Source: Nannochloropsis salina CCMP1776
Lineage: Eukaryota > Sar > Eustigmatophyceae > Eustigmatales > Monodopsidaceae
Length of the DNA stretch: 64,000 nucleotides
Direction of reading: 5' to 3'
Assembly (NCBI GenBank): GCA_004565275.1
Contig: SDOX01000006.1
Span: 992,001-1,056,000, forward strand
Shown here: piece by piece, positions 53,124-63,340 of the stretch
How the letters are laid out: each line of letters opens with the position of its first letter
How positions within the stretch are numbered: position 1 is the first letter of the stretch
Notes under the pieces: generated by a model
Database searches by the model: none
Told to the model about the DNA's origin: nothing
What the model saw: only the letters and a program-made list of their open reading frames with translations
Program-made: the position numbers and the translations under genes

Positions 53124-56100
53124 ATGGCATCGAGTACCAGCACAAACAACGACCTGACTTTCCCAGACGCGGGGCTCTTGCCCAAAGAGGAGACTGGTGC
53201 CGCTGCTTTCTTGAGCCAGTACCCGCACTTTGATGGGAGGGGTGTGGTGGTGGCAATACTAGACACAGGCGTGGACCCGGGTGGTGCGGGGCTTCAGGTC
53301 ACTTCCGATGGCAAACCTAAAATCATCGACATGATCGATTGTAGCGGCTCGGGTGATGTAGATACATCAACCACTGTCGAAGCCCTGCCTCCTGCTGAAA
53401 GTGGAAGCCCGGACAGCATCGCGAAGCTCAACATCAAAGGTTTGACAGGACGTACGCTCCACCTGAACACGGCCTGGCCCAATCCAAGCGGCAAGTGGCA
53501 CATCGGGGTCAAGCGCGCAGTCGAACTCTACCCCAACGGACTCAAGTCCCGCGTGGCAAAGGAGATGAAGAAAGAATGGACATTGAAACACAGGGAAGTG
53601 GAGGCGGGCCTGCAGCGGGAGGTGACAGCCTTCAAGGCCTCGACTGGCACGGGCGCGATGACCCGGGACGAGATGGAGGACATGGCGGACCGTGAAGCGC
53701 GCGCGTCCCAGCTTGAGGAGATAGCCAAGGGGTACGACGACGCGGGGCCATTGTACGATGTGGTAGTATGGTTTGACGGGAGTGCGTGGCAGGCAGCGGT
53801 GGATGTACGGGAAGACGGAGACCTGAGGTCTTGGGAGCCCATGACCGATTTCCACGTAAAGCGTGATTGGCGCACTTTTAACGAGAAATTAGACAATCTC
53901 AATTTTGCCGTCAACATCTATGAGGAAGGAAACATCTGCTCATTCGTGGTAGACGCAGGCTCGCACGGCACCCATGTAGCCGGCATCACCGCCGCGTACC
54001 ACCCGGAATGCCCGAGCCGGAACGGCCTGGCCCCCGGTGCACAAATTGTATCCTTGAAGATTGGCGATTCCCGCCTCGGGTCGATGGAGACGGGCGTAGC
54101 GTTCGTCCGTGCTTTGCGGGAGGCGGTCCGCCTGAAGGTGGACATGTTGAACGTGTCGTACGGAGAAGCAACGGCGGTGACGGGGAGCGGCCGCGTCGTC
54201 GAGCTCATCGAGGAGATCGTGCACAAGCACGGGATCATCTACGTGGGCAGCGCGAGCAACAACGGCCCTGCCCTCTCCACGGTGGGCGCCCCGGGGGGAA
54301 CGGGTACGGCCACCATCGCGGCCGGCGCCTACTTGACGCCGTCGATGATGGAGGCTGGCTACTCCTTGCGGAGACCCTTCGCTGCCGTCAACTTCACCTG
54401 GTCGAGCGTGGGGCCTGCCTATGACGGCGCGCAGGGCCCCACCATCATGGCCCCCGGGGGCGCGATCACCAGCGTGCCCACTTGGACCCTGCAGAGGGGC
54501 ATGCTCATGAATGGGACCTCCATGGCGGCCCCCAATGCCTGCGGCTCCCTGGCCCTCGTCCTCTCGGCTCTCAAGGCGCAAGGCCTTCCTTACTCTCCTC
54601 ACCTGCTCCGTCGGGCCGTCACGGCGACCGCCAAGACCCTCCCCTCTCTCCATCCCTTGGTGCAGGGCCACGGCATGGTACAGGTGGGACCTGCGTTGGA
54701 CTACGTGATGACTTCCGCCGCCACACCCTACGTGCGAATCCCCCTGAAAGTAAGCGTGGCGGGCATCAAGGGTAATTCCTGCCGAGGCGTGTACTTGCGG
54801 GAAGCAGGGGAGAGTCGGGTGTCTCGTGACTTCAAGGTCAGCGTCGAAGCTCTCTTTCATGAGAAGGCCGCTTCCCACGAGAAGGTCAACTTCGAGGCGC
54901 GCGTTGCCCTGTCGCTGTCCGAGGGGGCGGCGGAGGGGGGCGGGGGAACGAAGGGGCAGGGACCCGTGGACCCGGCGGGATGGGTGACGATTCCATCGTA
55001 CTTCATGCTCATGAACAACGGACGCGGCTTCAATATCACGGTGGACGGGTCGCGACTGCCCCACGGGCTGCACTTCTGCAAAGTGCTCGGACACGACGTC
55101 GCCCACCCGGAGCTCGGTCCTTTCTTCGAGGTGCCGATCACCGTGGTCAAGCCACTGGAGCTTGCGAAGCCCCCACCGACCCCCCTGGATCTCGGCGTCT
55201 ACGCTCTTTCCTCAGGTCAGGTGGAGCGGAATTTCCTGGTCCCCCCCCCCGGAGCCACCTGGATGGACGTGACCTTATCCGACCGCCGTGCTGTTCATGC
55301 TGTCGCCCCTACCTCGGCTTCAGATCAGATCGCACCAGCGGAGGGAAAAGATCCGGGCTTGGCCACGAATAGCCACACCACTGGCAATGGAGGTCAAGTC
55401 ATCATTGTGGCCCTTCAAACCGTGCAACTGCTCCCGCAAACTCCTTTCCGAGATGCGGAATTCGAGAAATACGTGGCATTAGCACCGGGACAGAAGGAGA
55501 CATTTAGCATTCTGGTCGAGGCGGGAGTAACGGTGGAGATAGCGTTGGCGCAATACGCGATCTCCGAGGGGAGCACGACGGTGGGCATAACGGTGGAGTT
55601 TCGGGGCCTCTCCCCTCGGGGCAACAGCCAGGACATCGTCCTGCACGGCGGACATGGTTGCGTTCACGTGCCCGTCGAGGCACAGGTCCACGACGAGGAA
55701 ATCGCCCCTATTTGCAAACTGGACAGATGGCAGACGAAACTGACTCCCGACTCCTCCAGCATTAAGGCATTGGACCCTGATCGCGACGTCCTCCCGGATG
55801 GCAAGCAAATATATCAGCTGCTTCTCGAGTACAAATTCACCACGGAGACCGGGGGTGACGAAGTGATCCCGCGGGCCATGCTCTTGAACGGAGTCTTGTA
55901 CGAGTCGCCCCTGGAGTCCCAGTTTTTCATGGCATTCGACGCGAACAAGAAGTATCTGGGATGCGGGGACGCCTGGCCGGGGAAGGTCAAATGCCCCAAG
56001 GGAGAGAATGTGCTCAGATATAGCGTGAGGCACGATGATCTTTCACTCCTGCAGGGCCTGAAAGGGTTGGTGGTGGTGATTGAGCGGGCGCTGAAGGAAG

Positions 56101-57257
56101 GCAAGGAAGTGAGCGTCCCCGACTTTGCCACGCGGGAGGAGGCCATGACCCGGAAGAAGCGAGGGGGTAATGGGGCCAGCCGCATGCTGCGCCGAGGGTG
56201 TGCGACCTCGTTCTTCTTAGCCGAGCCAGCCTTTGACAAGATGCCGAAAGGCGTCAAAGCCGGGGACCTTTTGACTGGGTCGCTGGTCCTAGAGAAGGCC
56301 AAAGGGAAGGAGCAACCTCAGTCGAGACGGCCCCGCGGTTTCCGGGTATCCTATGTTGTTCCTCCCCCTCCACCGGAGGCGCCCAAAGGCCCCAGCAAGC
56401 CCACGGCTCAAGACAAACGCACGGAGGAAACCAAACTCGAAGAGAAAGTCAGGGATGTGAAAGTGCAGCATTTAGGTGGCCTGACAGACAGCACGGCCTT
56501 TGAGAGCTTGTTTAAGAAGCTTTTGGATGATTACCCTGCTCATATTCCCTTGCATCAGGCCCGGCTACGATTTCTGGACGAGGAAAACTCGAGGAATGAG
56601 CGCTTACCTGATGTGGTAAGTGCAGCAAACAGCGTGATAGACTTGGTAGATAGACAGGCACTGGCCTCACACTTCGGAGTGAAGGTCGATGAGAACGATC
56701 CGGAGGCAATGAAAGTGCGAGGGGATATGGAGGAAAAGAAAGCAGCCTTGGTGGATGCATTAGCCCGAAAGGCCAGGGCGTTGATTGACAGGAGAGGAGG
56801 AGGAGAAAAGAAAGAGGGTGGAGGTGTCGGACAGCATGTCAAAGTGAGGCCCGATGCCGAAAAGCAACGATCCGATGAGGCTGGAGAAAAGGAAAGAGAC
56901 GAAGAGGACCGAAACGGAGGTTTGCAAGGCGTACTTGGCCACGAGGCACGGAAGAGCGGAGTACATGGGGCCGATGTTGCAGCCGTGGTGGCTGAGCTCA
57001 TGAAGTGGGATTCACTGGACCAAGATAAGTACGCACGCCTGTTGTTGGATCGAGATGCCGGCTACGGGCGATGGGGCTTGGTTCTCAAGGTTCTGAACAA
57101 GCTTTTGGGTGACGCGGGAAATTCCAGTGGCATCGACAAGAAGGAATTGTACGAGCGTCGTTTGAAAGTCTTCGAGCACCTAGGATGGACGCACTTGATT
57201 GAGAATGAGCGAAAATGGCGAGTCATCGATTGCCCTACGAGCTACAGCCTCTTCTGA
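53124..57257 (+). CDS. TPP2: Tripeptidyl peptidase II
   Basis: An intronless gene for 1,377 residues. TPP2 is a giant cytosolic subtilisin-type (S8) serine protease that removes tripeptides from the N-terminus of peptides, many released by the proteasome, and assembles into spindle-shaped complexes. The triad is intact: Asp47 in VAILDTGVDPG, His281 in DAGSHGTHVAGI and Ser466 in MNGTSMAAPNACG, with the oxyanion Asn region SASNNGPALS. The long insert of about 200 residues between Asp and His is typical of TPP2. The C-terminal part carries the beta-sandwich and helical regions used in assembly. It is somewhat longer than the human enzyme (1,249), owing partly to a Lys/Glu/Gly-rich insert around 56790-56920. 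The start ATG is the first in the frame after a putative leader acceptor. Confidence 0.95.
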   Translation: MASSTSTNNDLTFPDAGLLPKEETGAAAFLSQYPHFDGRGVVVAILDTGVDPGGAGLQVTSDGKPKIIDMIDCSGSGDVDTSTTVEALPPAESGSPDSIAKLNIKGLTGRTLHLNTAWPNPSGKWHIGVKRAVELYPNGLKSRVAKEMKKEWTLKHREVEAGLQREVTAFKASTGTGAMTRDEMEDMADREARASQLEEIAKGYDDAGPLYDVVVWFDGSAWQAAVDVREDGDLRSWEPMTDFHVKRDWRTFNEKLDNLNFAVNIYEEGNICSFVVDAGSHGTHVAGITAAYHPECPSRNGLAPGAQIVSLKIGDSRLGSMETGVAFVRALREAVRLKVDMLNVSYGEATAVTGSGRVVELIEEIVHKHGIIYVGSASNNGPALSTVGAPGGTGTATIAAGAYLTPSMMEAGYSLRRPFAAVNFTWSSVGPAYDGAQGPTIMAPGGAITSVPTWTLQRGMLMNGTSMAAPNACGSLALVLSALKAQGLPYSPHLLRRAVTATAKTLPSLHPLVQGHGMVQVGPALDYVMTSAATPYVRIPLKVSVAGIKGNSCRGVYLREAGESRVSRDFKVSVEALFHEKAASHEKVNFEARVALSLSEGAAEGGGGTKGQGPVDPAGWVTIPSYFMLMNNGRGFNITVDGSRLPHGLHFCKVLGHDVAHPELGPFFEVPITVVKPLELAKPPPTPLDLGVYALSSGQVERNFLVPPPGATWMDVTLSDRRAVHAVAPTSASDQIAPAEGKDPGLATNSHTTGNGGQVIIVALQTVQLLPQTPFRDAEFEKYVALAPGQKETFSILVEAGVTVEIALAQYAISEGSTTVGITVEFRGLSPRGNSQDIVLHGGHGCVHVPVEAQVHDEEIAPICKLDRWQTKLTPDSSSIKALDPDRDVLPDGKQIYQLLLEYKFTTETGGDEVIPRAMLLNGVLYESPLESQFFMAFDANKKYLGCGDAWPGKVKCPKGENVLRYSVRHDDLSLLQGLKGLVVVIERALKEGKEVSVPDFATREEAMTRKKRGGNGASRMLRRGCATSFFLAEPAFDKMPKGVKAGDLLTGSLVLEKAKGKEQPQSRRPRGFRVSYVVPPPPPEAPKGPSKPTAQDKRTEETKLEEKVRDVKVQHLGGLTDSTAFESLFKKLLDDYPAHIPLHQARLRFLDEENSRNERLPDVVSAANSVIDLVDRQALASHFGVKVDENDPEAMKVRGDMEEKKAALVDALARKARALIDRRGGGEKKEGGGVGQHVKVRPDAEKQRSDEAGEKERDEEDRNGGLQGVLGHEARKSGVHGADVAAVVAELMKWDSLDQDKYARLLLDRDAGYGRWGLVLKVLNKLLGDAGNSSGIDKKELYERRLKVFEHLGWTHLIENERKWRVIDCPTSYSLF

Positions 57258-57578
57258 GGCTCTGGTGGAAGATAATGGCGAAAGAGAGGCATGGAGCGGA
57301 TCGTGCAGGCAGCAATTTAATGTTTTCTGCGCAGACCGCAATAAGGATAGGCTGGATGTGATGGAAGCTAAATTAAGTGGAAAAATCGGGGGAAAGAACT
57401 TTCAGCGCGCAGACGTGTTTTTCCTGATGGTGTCTATAACGCGTCGAGAGGTCTTGACCATGCCACATCGCATATCAGTTGTGTCATGAGCACTCTCCCT
57501 TCTCTGCAAAGCTCTACAATCTTTATTTCGTTTATACGTATGCTGTTCACCCCTCTTTTTGCATGAATGGCTGTGTTT
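57258..57578. other. Convergent 3' intergenic stretch
   Basis: The 3' ends of TPP2 and the PDZ-ELM2/SANT gene meet here. No gene is seen. Confidence 0.5.
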
Positions 57579-60500
57579 TCAATCCTCTTCTTGCCACCTG
57601 TTCGCTTCTCGAGCCCGCTCATTCCCCATCTTCAATCTTCGATAAGCCTCGCTCTTTTTCCAGGTTGAGTAGTAAAACGCGACACAGCTTTTAGTGCTTT
57701 TCTTGAGCATTCGCGATGCTAAGTGGAAGTTCTTCCAGTCGTCAGCCATTACCTTTCCAAACTCTAGTGCGTCCTGCTGTGAAAAGCGGTCTAGAAAGGG
57801 TATGGGGTGGCCTCTTTCGTCCTTGTCCTGAAATGGTACCTTCAATTCCAATTTTTCCATAAACAGTTGGCGGGCCACCGTCAACTCCCAGCCTGTCTCG
57901 TAGATAAGCCATAGCAAGTGTGCTTCGTAAACACGCGAGAACTGGCCCAATAACGATTCAATTTCAGCCATGGTGGGTAATCCGACCGCCTTCGGAGGAG
58001 GCTTCCAGCGACAGAGCCCGTCGCCTCTGCCCACTTGAGTGACAAGAGGCCCCTTTAGCTTGATTTGAACCCGGCGAAAGGGAACGATGGCACTCTGCGG
58101 GTTATGAGGGATGTCGTAGGCGTATGGTGTGGGAAGGACAGACAACTGATGGTTCGCACCCAAGAGGACACGCTTATTTTCGAATTTGTGTGTGGCCGCA
58201 TAGATTCCTTCCTGTGATCCCTGATGCGCACGTGGCTGAGCTCGAGATAAGGGACGGGACGGATTGGGGGGGGATGTCAGGATGCTCAGACGAGAGTTGT
58301 TGGTGTCGTGGCAACCCAGCGGCCCTTCGTCATCGAGATTATTGGGCTCGATTTGACACAAAGCAGCTCCGTGAGCAACACGAGCGCCGGCCCCCGCGCA
58401 TGCCTCCCATCCAAACCCATCTCCTTCATCGAGCCTCGTGTCCCACCCAGTCTCGCCTCTGGCACCGGCAGCGTGTCCATTCCGTCCTGCTTGGGACACT
58501 TCTTTGAGCACCAAGTTCAGATCACCGATCTCGCCCATGATTGTTTCTAATTTACGGAGCTGCAAGTAGAGCTGCTCATCAATTTGTCCATTCACGGCAG
58601 GATACAGCTCGCCGACCGCTTGCTCCAATTGGGTGACGAGCTTATGAATTGATTTCTGCACATCTCCGTGCGTTCGGTATTGATCATTCACTGTGGGGGA
58701 AGAGATTGAGGAGGCGAAAAAAGGACCCAGGAGATTAAGTACGGACATGGTCACATGATGTCAAGGGGATGCATACGTGTTCCACCACCCTTCTGGGATT
58801 GATGATGAGTCTAAGTCTATTGTAATTTATTGTTACCGAACCCAATATACTCACATTCATCCCATCTCCTCGCGAGCGGAGCTTTATCCACTCTTGTATC
58901 TGCCATGCGAAATTCATGACATTGCATGCGGTAGGTCACGATCCTCTTTTTGAGCAACTCCCTCACTGCCCCGTTCTCTTCGAGCAAGCGATGGACGTGG
59001 GCTAGAACGCCTCTGAAGTATTCGTTCCCGTCCAGCTGTAGCTGGACACAATCCAGCCGCATGTCCCGTAACCGTGTATACCACGCCTTAATATCCTTTA
59101 TCTCATGATTGTTTGAGGTCTTCAAAGATACATCGTTGGTCCCACCACCGCTACCACGCGAGAGGCTGCTGTCATTCTCTTTCTCCATCTCGCTGCCCCT
59201 CTTTCGCTTTTTGCACATCACCTCCACGGTCGAATTCTCAGGGGCTTGTTGGACTCTACTTGGTTCCTTCCCATTTTCATCCGCCTGCGCTCCCATTCTG
59301 TTACCATTTCTGTCCTGGGATTGTATTGGTTCGTGTCCAGCTGCCCTTGTTTCCAGCCCTAGAACCTCACAGTCCGTTCCAAGATCCTCCTCACGCTTGG
59401 AAACAAGCTGTGTCAGCATATCCTTTCCCCTTTCTTCCAACCAAGGACCCATGGAATCTGCAGGGGCGTTGACAATCTTTCGGAGGTAGGTACTTATTTG
59501 TCCTTCGCCTCCCGCCGTTTCAGATCGTAGCTTCGCCGATCGCGTGCCGTGATCCCGCCCGAGGGGGCCTCCGCCGTTCGACACCGGCCCATGTCCCAGC
59601 GGCGACGCATACGGTTTTCTGTGCGTCGGTTGTCGCTGACTTTCCTGCAGCTGCTGTTGCTCTTGCTGTTGATGCTGCTGCAGGCGCTGTTGATATTCGT
59701 GCATGTGTTGATTCCCTACTACCACCTGTCCCAGCTCCTGTGGATGTCGCTGTGGCCGCGCCGAGATGGGAGGCAGCCGGTGGGGAAGCGAGTGATGCCC
59801 TTTGCCTTGCTGACTGGCCTTGGTTGCTTGAGCGGAATGGCCCATTTCCGACTGCACTGGCGAGAGCCGATGACTTCGCGGCGCCTGAAGCACCCCCACC
59901 ACCTCCACCTCGTCGTCCGACCCGCCCCCTCGGCCCCCTCTTCCTTCTACCTCGGCTTGCTGCTCTTGCCCGCTCGCGGCGACCAGACCTTCCTCCTGCT
60001 GCCGCGGCTGCGTTTCCCGCTGAACCCCTCCCGCTGTCACAGAGGGTGCACTTTGGCCAGGCCGGCTGTCCCCATCCGCGGTCGACGGCGGAGCCACCGA
60101 CACAGGCAGTAGGGGAGGAGCCGACGTCCCCGCTTGTGGATCCTGGGGGGCCGCACTCATCCAGTGCTCCTCTACACGTGGCCCTGCTCCCCTCTCGCTG
60201 TCTCTTTCTGTGCCCATTTGAGCGTTTACGGGTGTCTGCTCCCCCCCCGCTCCTTCTTGGCCGGCAGCTCCCTCCGGACACGCCTTCTCTCCCCCTGCTA
60301 TGTTCGCGCGTGAGAACCCCACGCGGAAAGTCTTCGTTTTACTCTTTATGCAGGCCACTATATCCTCGAGCTGCCATCCATGCACATCTTGGTCATCGAT
60401 GCTGACAATCACATCGTTGCACTGGACCCCGAGCTCTTTCGCCTGGCTCCGACCTGCGTGGGTGGAGCGAAAGACAGGAGGTTGGGGAAAAATCGATATG

Positions 60501-61034
60501 TAGCCGCAATGCACTGCGCGTTCAAAGCACAGCATCGAATGGCTCGCCGTGAACACACTTGGTGAGCAATTGTCTTACAGTACGGGTAGACTCATGGTGA
60601 AAATCGACGGAAAGGGTCCTAGTCTTGAGGCACGTCCGCTCTGAGGGACCTGAGGATAGCCACGACACCCCCCGATTGAACACATATTTGCGGTACATAC
60701 CATCGTTATCATGATGCAGATCTACAACGACGTTCACGTCCGAGCTATTTTCTACAACCATTCCCAATTTCCGCGTCCCGATCTCGACAAATTGGACTTC
60801 ATAGCGGTCGGGGCTGAAGCTGTCCGCTGAGCCGTGTGTTCCTGCCCCGTGCTCCGCGCCATTCCCGGTCGAAGAGCCGCAGGTCAATGGGTCCGTGGGA
60901 TGCGCAGGCGCTAAAAGAGTCACTGGAGGGTGAGACGCTTCATGGTCCGCGGCTTCATCGATTGTGCTCATCGTAGTGTTCGGGCCCGGCAGTGGGGAGA
61001 CTGCGCCGACCCCAGCCCCTCCTGATGTCTCCAT
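57579..61034 (-). CDS. PDZ-domain protein with ELM2/SANT-like C-terminus
   Basis: Three exons: 61034-60701 (phase 1, donor GATG|GTATGT), 60453-58855 (phase 1, donor GAAT|GTGAGT) and 58690-57579 after CTTCCCCCACAG; 1,014 residues. The first junction completes a PDZ domain at about residues 78-162 (YEVQFVEIGTRKLGMVVE, then AKELGVQCNDVIVSIDDQDV). A Gln/Ser/Pro-rich region with a poly-Gln stretch follows, then helical sequence that runs across the second junction (LARRWDE to NDQYRTHGDVQKSIHKLV). The C-terminus resembles the ELM2-SANT pair of corepressors: PFRRVQIKLKGPLVTQVGRG, then FSQQDALEFGKVMADDWKNF and CVAFYYSTWKKSEAYRRL. SANT with YYxWKK is the MIER/CoREST/MTA type that binds histone deacetylases. 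An acceptor (TTCCCTTTGTACAG) ending just upstream, near 61083, suggests a further 5' exon, possibly untranslated. Two separate genes would be the alternative. Confidence 0.72.
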
Positions 61035-61283
61035 GCGCCCGTCCTCCGCTCCGGCCACGGGCCGGCAGAAAGGGCCCTCTGTACAAAGGGAAGCATGAGA
61101 AAATGTCAATCATTCGCGTACTTATGACGGGAGACAGGCTGGTCAGATGGCTTTTTGCTGCTCGCCTCGGCAGGGCAGTCGATGTTCCCGCTCGACGGGC
61201 TCGCCGAAGTCAACATACGGGCTAGGGGACGTACACATTTTTGACATAACACTTGTAAACCCCCTGATTAATCCACAGGTCTC

Positions 61284-62795
61284 ATGGCATCAAGAGAGGA
61301 TAGTGCTGGCGTGAAGATCTGCCCCGTGCCTGTGCGACCTCCGCAGCCTGCGACTTCAGAAATCCTGGAGTCGAACAGTCCGATCACAGTGCTTTCCAGG
61401 CCAAGCCCATTGAGAGACCAGGAAATGCGCCCTCCGGCAGCTAAACTTGCTGTGACGCGACCCGCGCTATTGCCTGAGGGTAACCACCCTGTTAATGAGA
61501 AGTCGTCTCCTGGAGAGCAGGTAAGTCGTTAGCAAGGCCGAAGCTATGACTTGGTTCGTGGCTCCCTCGTCTTACCTTGAATAAGCACACTGACCGTATC
61601 AACTTTTATACGTTCCATCTATTTTCTATCTTCCTGCGATAAGAACACGGCTACCATGGGTCGAGAGAGTTTGATACACGCGCTAGCGGGCGGTTTGGGA
61701 TCCGCCCTTGCTCTTGCTTTGACATACCCCTTGGACCAAGTTCGTACATTTCAACAAGTGAACGACACCCCCGAGGATGACGAGTACATTAACCACGGAG
61801 GGAGTAGCCCATTATTGAACCAGGAGACTTGCCCGGCGACATCACTAGCCCGCTTGGCCTTTCTTTTCCGACCCTATCGGACTGCATCCGTGATGGTTCA
61901 AAGACATGGAGCTGGCGCACTGTACCGCGGGATGGTCCCCGTGCTTATATCGATGGGGCTCAGCAACGCCGTTTTTTTTTTCGTCAGCAACCTCTTAAAG
62001 GCAATACTTTCTCGATACCGACAGCGGACGGGAAAGTCCTTGGGGTATTTCGGCCATCTTGCCACCGGCACGATCGCCGGAGTGTTGAACGTCGTGCTAA
62101 CGACTCCCCTATGGGTCGCGGGCATGCGCGCGAAGCTCAGCAGCGCGCAAGGCTGGAATATTCTGACGATCATGGCCAAAATTTGGAAAGATGAAGGTAT
62201 CATGGCTTTGTGGAGTGGAATGATTCCGTCCCTGCTCCTCGTCTGCAACCCAGTCCTGCAGCATTTCGTCTACGATGTGCTAAAACGCCGCACACTGGCC
62301 ACGCGCCGTGTGAGAAGCTCCCAGCTGTCATTTCCCCCGTCCTCGATGCCTATCAGCAGGTCTGAAGCGGCGGGGGCGGCGGTGGCGCTTACATCTTTGG
62401 AGGCCTTTTACTTCGGTGCGGTGGGAAAATTCGTCGCCACGGTCGTGTCTTACCCGTTGCAGGTGGCACAGAGTCGGTTGCGGCAGCAGTCTCAGAAAAG
62501 TGAGACCGACGGGATTATTGCTACCACATCGAAAGAGGAAGGAAAAACAGACAGGGAGAGGGAGCTTTTGGCGCAGAGTGCAAATCACTACACAGGCACG
62601 CTAGACTGCCTTCTGGATCTGTGGAGGAGAAAGGGAGTGGCTGGCCTCTTTCAAGGTGTGGAGTCGAAGCTTTTGCAGACCGTAGTGACCAGTGCATTCA
62701 TGTTTCTGGCCTACGAACACATATTCAAGGTCACCAAGGGTGTGTTAGATGTGACCGATAGAAAGGCGCTCGGGGGGAAGCTACATATCGAATGA
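61284..62795 (+). CDS. Mitochondrial-carrier family, peroxisomal adenine nucleotide carrier type
   Basis: Two exons: 61284-61520 (donor CAG|GTAAGT) and 61644-62795, both phase 0, giving 462 residues. Three carrier repeats are visible, each with the signature after the odd helix: TYPLDQVRTFQQ, TTPLWVAGMRAKL and SYPLQVAQSRLRQQ. PLWV in the second and PLQ in the third are typical of peroxisomal ATP/AMP carriers (PMP34, PNC, ANT1), which supply ATP for fatty acid activation in peroxisomes. The N-terminal exon adds about 80 hydrophilic residues with no clear mitochondrial presequence. A loop of about 60 residues in the first repeat and another in the third are long for the family. AATCCACAG just before the ATG suggests a 5' UTR intron. 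The gene is divergent from the PDZ protein gene across 250 bases. Confidence 0.87.
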
Positions 62796-63340
62796 GACAG
62801 GAGAGCGCGCGAAATTGGGTGAATCTCGACAAGGTAGTACACGGGCGATTAGATAAGCATCGTGAGATCAAAGTAACATGTAGGTCAGTGGATGTCGCGA
62901 ATCCGCGCACCGACATCATGAAAGGAAAAATGTTCTCCGCGCCACCAACTCCCGGAGTGTGAACGATATGAGGCTATGTCTCAAGGTCTCCTTGTCTTAC
63001 CCTTTGTGCATTTTTCGGTGCGGGAGACCCTCCTACCTCCCGCAGGCGGTCACATGTGCGCTTGCAGTGCTTGCATATCTTCCAGTTGTTGCCTGCCTGT
63101 ACTTGATACACTGCCTCTACCTACACCTTTTCCCTTGCTTTCCCTCCCCCACATTTCTCTGCACATTTGATATACCATTTCGCTACATCCTCCTCCTAAT
63201 CCATGGCACACATGCTTCGTTGTCACCGGGACATTCAACTGCTCGACGTGACTCTTGTGGAAACGGCTCCTGATCATCACGGGTGGAAGTCATTGCCACG
63301 CGAGCGCCCTCATCGGCCTATGTTCTCATCGACTCCTGCT
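62796..63340. other. Convergent 3' intergenic stretch
   Basis: Between the carrier and the cytidylyltransferase 3' ends. Pyrimidine-rich on the plus strand in places, with no gene seen. Confidence 0.45.

Noticed and set aside
59520-60281. A 253-codon Gly/Arg/Ser-rich minus-strand frame overlapping the PDZ gene.
   Set aside because: It is an alternative frame of the same low-complexity region with no domain; the PDZ frame is the coding one.
61100-61250. A possible upstream coding exon of the PDZ gene with donor CATAA|GTACGC.
   Set aside because: Its phase does not fit the acceptor near 61083, so I did not add it to the model.
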